Shown here: positions 1-6,307 of the stretch, in pieces
Position numbering within the stretch: position 1 is the stretch's first letter
Layout of the letters: every line of letters starts with the position of its first letter
Origin: JBIOYL01 sp044870185
GTDB lineage: Bacteria > Actinomycetota > CALGFH01
Length of the DNA stretch: 19,304 bases
Reading direction: 5' to 3'
NCBI GenBank assembly: GCA_044870185.1
Contig: JBIOYL010000410.1
Coordinates: 1-19,304 of the forward strand
The notes under the pieces: generated by a model
What the model was told of the DNA's origin: nothing
What the model saw: only the letters and a program-made list of their open reading frames with translations
Database searches by the model: none
Position numbers and translations under genes: made by a program

Positions 1-61
1 CGATCAGGTGGTAGTCGTCCAGAACGAGCACCACTTCGCCCTCCTCGGGTTCGGCGGCCAG
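1..61 (-). pseudogene. Inverted Walker-B fragment of a LAL regulator
   Basis: Read on the minus strand, bases 61 to 1 encode LAAEPEEGEVV followed by LVLDDYHLI. This is the Walker-B region of the same family (the paralogue has LVLDDYHLVEAPPVHASL). The plus-strand gene resumes immediately at base 61 with PVHASL, the residues that should directly follow. The segment is therefore flipped relative to the rest of the gene. The plus-strand frame stays open through the flipped piece. A local inversion of about 70 bp, the tip of an oppositely oriented second copy, or an assembly chimera would all look like this. Confidence 0.75.
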
Positions 62-2371
62 CCGGTGCACGCCTCGCTTGGGTTCCTGCTGGAGCACCGT
101 CCGCCGGGCTTGCACCTGCTGCTGACCAGCCGCGCCGACCCACCGCTGGGGCTGGCAAGGCTGCGGGCCCGCGGGCAGTTGGCCGAGGTGCGCGAGCGCG
201 ACCTGCGCTTCACCCCGCAGGAGGCCGCCGAGCTGCTGCACGCCGCCGTCGGGCCCGACCTGCCCGAGGCGGCGGTAGCTGTCTTGGGGGAGCGCACCGA
301 AGGGTGGGTCGCCGGGCTGCAACTGGCCGCCCTGTCGCTGCGCGGCCATGCCGACCCGGCCGGCTTCGTGGCGGGATTCTCCGGCAGCCACCGGTATGTG
401 CTGGACTACCTGGCCGACGAGGTGCTGGACCGCCAGCCGGACCAGGTGCGGGCCTTCCTGTTGGAGACCTCGGTGCTGGAGCGGCTGTCAGGGGAACTGT
501 GCGACGCGGTCACCGGGCGGGCTGACAGCCAGGCGCTGCTGGAGTGGGTGGAGCGGGCGAATCTGTTTTTGGTGCCGCTGGATGAGGTGCGCGGCTGGTG
601 GCGCTACCACCAGCTGTTCGCCGAGCTGCTGCGCGCCCGCCTGGCGCGGGAGCAGCCCGAACGGGTGCCGGGGCTGCATCGGGCCGCGGCTGGCTGGTGT
701 GAGCGGCATGGGCTGGCCGAGGACGCGGTGCGGCATGCGTTGGCGGCCGGGGATGCCGGCTGGGCAGCCCGGCTAGTGGAGCGGCACGCCGATGGGCTGC
801 TTGTGCGGGGCGAGAGCGCGACGGTGCAGCGGTGGCTTGCGGCGCTGCCCGCCGAGCTGGTCGGCTCCCGGCCACGGCTGTTGCTGGCGCAGACGCTCCT
901 GGCCCTCATCGGCGGCCGCTTGGAGGCGGTCGAGGGCCCGCTGAACGCCGCCGAACGCGCCTTCGCGGCTGCTGGCGTCGAGCCCTACGAGCCGTCGGTC
1001 GGCAGGGCCGCGAGCCTGCTGGTGAACGTCCCCGCGAAGATCGCGCTGGATCGCGCCGCCCTCGCCGCATTCCGTGGCGACGCCGAGCAGGTGAGCGCGT
1101 GCGCCCGGCGGGCCTTGGCCGACATCGGCGAGGGCGAGTGGATGCTGGAGGCCTATGCCCGTGGGCATCTGGCCATGGCTGAGTGGCTGGGTGGCCGGCT
1201 GGCCCAGGCCGAGCGCGCCTTCGCATCGACCATCGCCCAGTGGCGGGCGGCCGGCGAGCGCTTCCTGGCCGTGCGACTCGCCGAGTTCCTCGGCCAGGCC
1301 CAGCGTGGCCAGGGTCGCCTGGATGCGGCGCTTGGGACCTGCCAGCAGGCGCTGAACGACGTCACCCTCCCCGACCGGCCGCCCCTGCCCGCGGCCGGCA
1401 TCGCGCATGTCGGCATGGCCGGTGTGCTGTACGAGCAAGGCGAGCTCGACTCGGCTCTGCGGCACGTCACCGAGGGCATCGCCCTGTCCCGGCAGCTCCC
1501 CTACCGCCAGCCGCTGGCCACCGGCCTGGCCACCCTGGCCTGGATCCGGCAGGCCACCGGCGACCCAGCCGGCGCCGTGGCGGCGATCGAGGAGGCTGGG
1601 CGGGTCGCGCCGGGCCCGAGCGTGGCCAACCTGCTCAACCCTGTGCCGGCGCAACGGGCGCGGCTGCTGCTGACCCAGGGCGAGGTGGCCGCAGCCATCA
1701 ACTGGACGAAGGAGCGTGGCCTGGGCGGGGACGACGAGGTCAGCTACCCCCAGGAGGGTGCGTACCTGGTGCTGGCCCGCGTGCTGCTCGCCACCGACGC
1801 ACCCGACCGGGCGCTTGGGCTGCTGGAGCGGCTGCACGCCCGGGCGGCGGCGCAAGCACGGACGGGCAGCGTCATCGAGGCGCGGACGCTGCAGGCGCTC
1901 GCACTTGCGGCCGCAGGCGACCAGGCCGACGCACTGGCCACGCTGGTCGAGACGCTCAGCCTGGCCGCGACGAAGGGCTACCTGCGGGTGTTCGTCGACG
2001 AGGGCGCCCCCATGGCCGCGCTGCTCGGCACGCTGACGACGGCCTGGACAGCGCGGGTCGCGGTTGCCAGCGACCTCCCGCCGGACTATCTGGTCCGGCT
2101 CGCGGAGGCGTTCGCGCGGCACGGCGCGCCGATCGGCCGGCATGGCAAACGCGCCGCAGTGATGCCCGGGTTGGTCGAGCCGCTGAGCGACCGCGAGTTC
2201 CAGGTGCTGCGGCTGGTAGCCGCGGGCCGGTCCAACCGGGAGATCGCCGACGAGCTCGTGGTGGTACTGGATACGGTCAAGCGGCACGTCGGCCACATCC
2301 TCGACAAGCTCGGTGCGGCCAACCGCACCCAGGCCGTCACCCGCGCCCGCGAGCTGGGACTGCTCCGGTAG
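2..2371 (+). CDS. MalT/LAL-type LuxR-family transcriptional regulator 1, N-terminus missing or rearranged
   Basis: Large ATP-dependent (STAND-type) transcription activator. The frame is open to the left edge. Recognisable homology to the complete paralogue at 6308-9082 starts only at PVHASLGFLLEH (base 61). It continues through the sensor segment LLLTSRADPPLGLARLRARG, the winged-helix region (HRYVLDYLADEVLDRQPDQV), a long TPR-like helical domain rich in Ala/Leu, and a C-terminal LuxR HTH (LSDREFQVLRLVAAGRSN then DTVKRHVGHILDKLGA) in the last ~65 residues. The P-loop lies outside the window if it exists. The Walker-B region is present only on the opposite strand (bases 1-61), so bases 2-60 read here as unrelated sequence although they stay open. 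The gene is intact from base 61 to its stop. In this family an unknown small molecule binds the TPR region and ATP drives multimerisation on DNA. Whether the product is functional depends on sequence left of the window. Confidence 0.85.
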   Translation, partial: DQVVVVQNEHHFALLGFGGQPVHASLGFLLEHRPPGLHLLLTSRADPPLGLARLRARGQLAEVRERDLRFTPQEAAELLHAAVGPDLPEAAVAVLGERTEGWVAGLQLAALSLRGHADPAGFVAGFSGSHRYVLDYLADEVLDRQPDQVRAFLLETSVLERLSGELCDAVTGRADSQALLEWVERANLFLVPLDEVRGWWRYHQLFAELLRARLAREQPERVPGLHRAAAGWCERHGLAEDAVRHALAAGDAGWAARLVERHADGLLVRGESATVQRWLAALPAELVGSRPRLLLAQTLLALIGGRLEAVEGPLNAAERAFAAAGVEPYEPSVGRAASLLVNVPAKIALDRAALAAFRGDAEQVSACARRALADIGEGEWMLEAYARGHLAMAEWLGGRLAQAERAFASTIAQWRAAGERFLAVRLAEFLGQAQRGQGRLDAALGTCQQALNDVTLPDRPPLPAAGIAHVGMAGVLYEQGELDSALRHVTEGIALSRQLPYRQPLATGLATLAWIRQATGDPAGAVAAIEEAGRVAPGPSVANLLNPVPAQRARLLLTQGEVAAAINWTKERGLGGDDEVSYPQEGAYLVLARVLLATDAPDRALGLLERLHARAAAQARTGSVIEARTLQALALAAAGDQADALATLVETLSLAATKGYLRVFVDEGAPMAALLGTLTTAWTARVAVASDLPPDYLVRLAEAFARHGAPIGRHGKRAAVMPGLVEPLSDREFQVLRLVAAGRSNREIADELVVVLDTVKRHVGHILDKLGAANRTQAVTRARELGLLR

Positions 2372-2442
2372 GGTACGCCGGCCGTGCGGCTGCGCGGCCG
2401 TGATCCAGGCCACCGCAAGACGACGGTCGTCCACCTCCGATT

Positions 2443-2540
2443 GCACCAAGGTGGACCGCCCGGCGCCCCCCGCCGCCCAAGGATTCCACCGGTGGTGTGC
2501 ACCTTGGAGCGATGCCCCCCGCACGGCCCGCTCCTAGCGT
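2443..2540 (+). promoter_or_regulatory. Shared promoter module, copy 1
   Basis: Intergenic module between regulator 1 and the small gene at 2573. It contains an inverted repeat CACC-AA-GGTG (2444-2453), ATTCCACC (2483-2490), the palindrome CCACCGGTGG (2485-2494), the box GTGCACCTT (2497-2505) and a -10-like TAGCGT (2535-2540). The distance from GTGCACCTT to the -10 is identical to that in the copies at 6194-6282 and 9247-9335. A start of transcription near 2547 would give a ~26-base leader carrying the GAGGAG ribosome site at 2562-2567. Binding by the neighbouring LAL regulator is inferred, not shown. Confidence 0.6.
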
Positions 2541-2572
2541 CGTGGCACACCAACACCACGTGAGGAGTCGGG

Positions 2573-3001
2573 ATGGAGCTGTACGAGTTGGGCATGGCGC
2601 CGTCGGTCCTGCTGATCGCCGCCATCATGGACCTACTGGACGTCAACTCGAGCCACACCCGAAGCCGCGCGTGCCCACCCTGCCCGGCAGGCCCGTCGGC
2701 ACCGGGCGGGTCCCCGCACCAAGGCCCGACGCGTGAAGTGGCGCGGGCGCGCTCGGCGTCGCCCGAGCCGACCACCGACGCCTTGGCGGCACGCCCCCTG
2801 GATCGGGAACGGGGAGCCGCCGCGTTGACCTCGGTGACCACCAGCTGCCGCACCACGACCGGCGGGGAGCAGCCAAAGCCGACCGCCGCCCGGGAGGCCC
2901 ACTGGTCCGCCCAAGCAGGGACCGCCAGCTACGCCATCGGCGCGCTGTGCTCCACCGGCGCCGCCATCCCACTGGCCGCTATCGGCCTGCTGGCCGCCTG
3001 A
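2573..3001 (+). CDS. Small hypothetical protein
   Basis: 142-residue frame starting at ATG 2573 with a strong GAGGAG ribosome-binding site five bases upstream, directly downstream of promoter module copy 1. The N-terminus is plausible protein (MELYELGMAPSVLLIAAIMD, hydrophobic after residue 8). The middle is a low-complexity Pro/Arg/Ser/Thr-rich stretch. The C-terminus ends in a hydrophobic run (YAIGALCSTGAAIPLAAIGL) that could be a membrane segment. I do not recognise a family. The start signals argue for a real gene. The odd composition of the middle leaves open that only the N-terminus is original and that the rest is a frameshifted or degenerate sequence. Confidence 0.45.
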   Translation: MELYELGMAPSVLLIAAIMDLLDVNSSHTRSRACPPCPAGPSAPGGSPHQGPTREVARARSASPEPTTDALAARPLDRERGAAALTSVTTSCRTTTGGEQPKPTAAREAHWSAQAGTASYAIGALCSTGAAIPLAAIGLLAA

Positions 3002-3036
3002 GCCGCCCCGGGAGGTGATCAAGGACGAAGCCGCCG

Positions 3037-3240
3037 ATCCACTACGAGATCCGCGTCAAGGGCGTGCTGGACAGCCGCTGGTCGGTCTGGTTCGACGGCC
3101 TGCGGGTGACCAGCGACGAGCGCGGCCACACCGTGATCGCCGGGCCGGTCGCCGACCAGGCGGCCCTGCACGGCCTGCTCGCCAAGGTCCGCGACCTGGG
3201 CCTTGAGCTGCTGGAGATACGCCGCACCGACCCCTTCTGA
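3037..3240 (+). CDS. Small conserved-type protein (YEIRV...DQAALHGLL), start codon unclear
   Basis: A frame ending at TGA 3238-3240 encodes IHYEIRVKGVLDSRWSVWFD..., a DERGHTVIAGPVADQAALHG segment, and LLAKVRDLGLELLEIRR near the end. This resembles a small soluble protein of unknown function common in Actinobacteria and Chloroflexi (about 65-80 residues, HYEIRV near the N-terminus, DQAALHGLL in the middle, LLEVRR at the end); that is from memory of the family. No ATG, GTG or TTG precedes the conserved HYEIRV part in frame: a stop lies at 3016-3018 and the first GTG is at 3064, inside the conserved region. A GTG at 3015 starts MIKDEAADP in another frame, so a small indel near 3038 may have separated the start from the body. 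Translation from ATC 3037 is the alternative. Function unknown. Confidence 0.6.
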   Translation: MHYEIRVKGVLDSRWSVWFDGLRVTSDERGHTVIAGPVADQAALHGLLAKVRDLGLELLEIRRTDPF

Positions 3241-3426
3241 CACCCGACATGCAGGCCCGCGATGCAGCAGCTTCGACCCGCAGGCGCAAGCGTCGACCCG
3301 CCGCACCAGCACCTCCGGAGTTGCCAAGCCACGACCCGACGACCCACCGGCGGCGGGGCGGCATGGACACCGCACGCTGCGGCCGCGGACCCAACCGCAG
3401 CCGTCCGACACGCAAGGGAGCCAGCA

Positions 3427-3663
3427 ATGACCATGCCGACCACCACATCTTGGGAGACAGCATCCGATTCACGACCCGCGCTCGCTATCGAGGCCTCAGG
3501 CCTACTCAAGGTCTTCGGGAAGACCAGGGCCGTCGATGGCGTCGACCTGGCCGTGCCCAACGGCATGGTCTACGGCCTGCTAGGACCAACGGCGCGGACG
3601 ATCCGTTTCCGTCCGCTGGGCATGCTCCAGGTGCGCCCCAGACGGGCCAGGTCCCTAGGATGA
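3427..3663 (+). pseudogene. Truncated ABC-transporter ATPase (DrrA-like), broken at the P-loop
   Basis: ATG 3427 follows a GGGAG ribosome site. The first 54 residues read like the start of a DrrA-type drug-export ATPase: AIEASGLLKVFGKTRAVDGV, then LAVPNGMVYGLLGP, which should continue as NGAGKTT. At 3586-3590 a frameshift occurs: the NGA codons are present one base out of frame (aac ggc gcg at 3588-3596). Homology then stops and the lysine/threonine of Walker A, the Q-loop, signature and Walker B are absent. The frame runs on for ~25 unrelated residues to 3663. It cannot bind ATP and no partner permease is present. It is probably the stub of a deleted drrAB-like locus whose right breakpoint lies just before the cyclase gene. 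Confidence 0.7.
3656..3661 (+). promoter_or_regulatory. Candidate -10 hexamer for the cyclase gene
   Basis: TAGGAT fits the actinobacterial TANNNT pattern. It lies so close to ATG 3671 that the transcript would be nearly leaderless (start near 3668). There is no convincing -35 and no well-placed ribosome site: AGGA at 3657-3660 is ten bases from the ATG. Confidence 0.3.
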
Positions 3664-3670
3664 CAGCGGC

Positions 3671-4878
3671 ATGAACGGTCTGTCGGCATCCGAGCTGGCC
3701 GACCTCGCCGGCGTGACAGCAGCGGAGGTCGACCGGCTGGTGGCCCTCGGCATCCTGGTGGCCCGGGAAAGCGGCGGCCCGTTCCTTGAGACCGACGTGC
3801 AGAAGGTCCGCCTGGGCATGGCGTGCGAGCAGGCCGGGCTGCCGATGGACGCGATCGCCTCGGCCATACGGGCCGGCCGGCTGTCGTTCGCGTTCCTGGA
3901 GGCCGCCCCGTACCGGAGATGGGCGATCCGCTCGGCGCAGGCCTACCGGGAGGTGAGCGACCAGACCGGGATCCCCCTGGAGGTGCTCGGCGGTGCCCTG
4001 GAGTCGATGGGGTTCGCCAGGATGGCGCCTGAGGAGCTGATCAGGGAGGACGAGTTGGAGGTGGTCCCGCTGCTGCAGCTGGGCCTCTCCACGGGCGTCC
4101 TGGACCTGGCCTGGCTGATCCGGATGGGCCGGGCCTACGCCGAGGGCCTTCGGCTGGCCGCCATAGTCGAGAACGAGGCCTACCGGGCGCGGTTCATCGC
4201 GCCGGTGCGGGCGTCCGGCGCCGACCAGCGGACGGTCATGGAGCTGGCCTCTCAGCTGGCAAGCGACTTCCTGCCGCTGGTGGACCGCGCGCTCATGGGC
4301 ATCTACCGCAGGCAGCAGGAGGTGGTGTGGACCGAGGACCTGGTCGAGGACATCGAGACCGAGCTGGAACGGGCCGGCGTGCTGGCGCGGCCGCAGCGGG
4401 TCCCGGCGATGTCCTTCCTGGACCTGGTCGGCTACACGCGGCTCACCGAAGAGCGAGGCGACCAGGCGGCCGCCGAGCTGGCCGGCAGCCTGGCGGTGCT
4501 GGTGGACCGGTCCTCGCGCGAGCTGGGCGGGATGCCTGTGAAGTGGCTGGGCGACGGGGTGATGGTCCACTTCCCGGAGCCGGCCGGAGCGGTGCTGGCG
4601 GCGCTTGCGATGGTGGAGCAGCTGCCGGCGGCCGGCCTGCCGCCCGCGCACGTCGGGTGGCGGCCGGGCCGGTGGTGGCCCAGGGCGGCGACTACTTCAG
4701 CCGCACCGTCAACCTGGCCGCCCGCATCGCCGCCCACGCCGGCGCGGGGCAGGTGCTGGTCAGCCAGCGCTTGGCCGAGGCGGCCTCGCCTCCTGGCGTG
4801 GCCTTCGTGGAAGTCGGGGAGGCACGGCTGAAGGGGTTCGCCCGTCCGGTACGGCTGCTGGCGGCCTGCCGCAGATAA
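3671..4878 (+). CDS. Class III adenylate/guanylate cyclase with N-terminal HTH-like domain, one-base frameshift
   Basis: The N-terminus (residues 1-70) looks like a MerR-type winged helix (LSASELADLAGVTAAEVDRL). About 170 helical residues follow, then a class III cyclase domain from ~246. The first metal-binding Asp is in SFLDLVGYTRLTEERGD (D251) and the second in KWLGDGVMVHF (D295). After codon 329 (GGG, 4655-4657) the frame breaks: the remainder (VAAGPVVAQGGDYFSRTVNL, then AARIAAHAGAGQVLVSQRL, ending LKGFARPVRLLAACRR) is one base off, to TAA 4876-4878. It carries the N and R of NLAARI expected to stabilise the transition state. A single missing G in GGG(G) explains the break. As sequenced the original frame runs to 4831 with nonsense sequence, so the product would lack half its catalytic domain. 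Intact, it would make cAMP (or cGMP) from the triphosphate. Confidence 0.85.
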
Positions 4879-4932
4879 CGTCTGAGCCTCCGCCTCGCCC
4901 GGCCCGGGCCATCCCCGAATGCAGCAAGCCGA

Positions 4933-4998
4933 GCAGGCCAGGCGAAGGCGGCTGCTGGATGCCGTCCTCTGATCCGCAGCGGCCTTCGCCTGGCCTGC
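4933..4998. terminator. Bidirectional hairpin terminator between convergent genes
   Basis: The arms at 4933-4955 and 4976-4998 are reverse complements with 22 of 23 positions matching (17 uninterrupted pairs from the base of the stem, GCAGGCCAGGCGAAGGC), around a 20-base loop. It lies between the stop of the cyclase gene (4878) and the stop of the oppositely oriented amidohydrolase gene (5009). There is no T-run on either side, so it is a strong stem without the classical tail, as is common in high-GC actinobacteria. Confidence 0.7.
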
Positions 4999-5008
4999 CA
5001 GCCACGCG

Positions 5009-6157
5009 TCAGTCGTCGACGGGCTCGACGATCGTCGCGCCGCCCGACACGACGAGCTCAGGGTACTCGAGCAGCTTGAACTGCTCGAGGGGGTTGCCTC
5101 GGACGCCGATGAGATCAGCGGGAGCACCCTCCACCAGTCGCCCGAGCGGCGCCAGCCCCAGCTGCTCTCCCGCTCGCGCCGTCGCGGCCGACAACACCTC
5201 CAGCGGCGTGAGCGCCCCGCGCGCGGCGTGGAGCATGAGCTGTAGCTCCTGCGCATCGATGCCCCAGGGGACATCGGTATGGGCCAGATCGGTGCCGTAC
5301 AGCAGCCCGATCCCCGCCTTGACCAGCTGACTGGCGTTGTCGAAGGCACCCGGGCAGTGCGACAGCGTGTCCAGCGTGCTCACCACCCGCACGCCCGCCG
5401 CCGCCGCGCGCGCGACCAGCTCGGGCGAGATCGGCTCGCAGGGGACGTGGGCCCACTCGTCCACGCCGGCGTCCAGCGCAAGCCTGGCTCCCTCGGGCCC
5501 GCTGAGATGGACCGAGACGATGCGGCCGTGCGCGTGGGCCTCCTCGACGATCGCCCGAACCACCTCGAGCGACAGGATCGGCCACGGCGGCGGGGCGCCG
5601 AGCTGGTGCCCGCTCCATGGTGCGCCCGGCGAGCCGCCCGGGTCCAACGCGATCTTGATCAGCGCGGCACCGCCAGCGACGAGCCGGCCGACGGCGGTGC
5701 GGGCGGTTTGGACATCGGGCACCTCCAGTGCGACGCCGGGGCCGAACACCGGGATCGGATAGCCGCCGGGTGCGGTGAGGATCGGCCCGGCGCCGAGCAC
5801 GCGCAGCCGCCCATCGCCACCGGAGGGTGCCACGAGCGGGCCACCGGTGTCCCGGATGGTGGTGAGGCCGTGCCGCAGGATCGTTTCCGGTGGGACCTGC
5901 CCGAGCTGCGGATGGCCATGCAGGTCGATGAAGCCGGGAAGCAGGGTACCGGCAAAGCGGATGTGCTGGCCTGGGCCGGGGAGCCGGTCGGCCGGTGCCA
6001 CGGCCGCGATCCGACCGCCCCAGACCGCGACCGCGTGGTGCTCGAGCATGTGCGTGCCGTCGAAGACCCGATCTGGGGCGATGACGTACCGGTCGCCGAA
6101 CCCTCGCCGTGGCGGTCCGCCCGTGTCGGGCCGAGCGTGCAGCTCGGATGTGGTCAT
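5009..6157 (-). CDS. Metal-dependent amidohydrolase (imidazolonepropionase/prolidase-like)
   Basis: 382 residues. A small N-terminal beta domain (residues ~22-70, YVIAPDRVFDGTHMLEHHAV) is followed by a TIM-barrel hydrolase. Metal ligands expected for the amidohydrolase superfamily are visible: HxH in GFIDLHGHPQ (H80, H82), a lysine in LIKIALDPGG (K168, possibly the carboxylated bridge), H217 in VSVHLSG, H237 in EWAHVP and D290 in YGTDLAHTDVP. The C-terminal strand GRLVEGAPADLIGVRGNPL returns to the beta domain, so the protein is complete. Likely cytoplasmic, hydrolysing a cyclic amide or dipeptide-like C-N bond; the substrate cannot be read from sequence. ATG 6157 has AAAGGACG eight bases upstream. 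A promoter module (copy 2) stands 37-125 bases upstream, giving a leader of about 30 bases, which suggests control by the LAL regulator encoded just behind it. Confidence 0.85.
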   Translation of the reverse strand: MTTSELHARPDTGGPPRRGFGDRYVIAPDRVFDGTHMLEHHAVAVWGGRIAAVAPADRLPGPGQHIRFAGTLLPGFIDLHGHPQLGQVPPETILRHGLTTIRDTGGPLVAPSGGDGRLRVLGAGPILTAPGGYPIPVFGPGVALEVPDVQTARTAVGRLVAGGAALIKIALDPGGSPGAPWSGHQLGAPPPWPILSLEVVRAIVEEAHAHGRIVSVHLSGPEGARLALDAGVDEWAHVPCEPISPELVARAAAAGVRVVSTLDTLSHCPGAFDNASQLVKAGIGLLYGTDLAHTDVPWGIDAQELQLMLHAARGALTPLEVLSAATARAGEQLGLAPLGRLVEGAPADLIGVRGNPLEQFKLLEYPELVVSGGATIVEPVDD

Positions 6158-6193
6158 GATGGCTCGTCCTTTCGTCGAGGCTGGCCTGCCAGG

Positions 6194-6282
6194 ACGGTAG
6201 GAGCCGCGGGCGCTGGGGGCGTCACCCGAAGGTGCACATGCCGGGTGGAATCTTCCGCAGCCGCCCCGGGCACGAAAGTGCC
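6194..6282 (-). promoter_or_regulatory. Shared promoter module, copy 2
   Basis: On the minus strand: inverted repeat GGCAC-N4-GTGCC (6282-6269), GATTCCACCC (6252-6243), GTGCACCTT (6237-6229) running into the inverted repeat CACC-TTCG-GGTG, and a -10-like TACCGT (6199-6194). It matches copy 3 at 57 of 66 bases from the first element through GTGACGCCC, without gaps. It lies 25 bases behind the stop of regulator 2 and drives the amidohydrolase. Confidence 0.65.
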
Positions 6283-6307
6283 GCCGGGATCGACGACGGG
6301 CGCCGCG

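Noticed and set aside
773..2524. 583-codon open frame on the minus strand opposite regulator 1, and similar long frames opposite other genes (5279-7294 +, 14825-16525 +, 16338-17738 +, 3506-4651 -)
   Set aside because: These are mirror frames produced by G/C-rich third positions. Their translations are low-complexity Arg/Gly/Gln/His-rich and the opposite strand carries clear conserved domains.
3241..3426. A gene between the HYEIRV protein and the ABC remnant
   Set aside because: Open frames here are Pro/Arg/Thr-rich, have no ribosome site and no recognisable motif. I see nothing beyond the GGGAG site of the ABC remnant.
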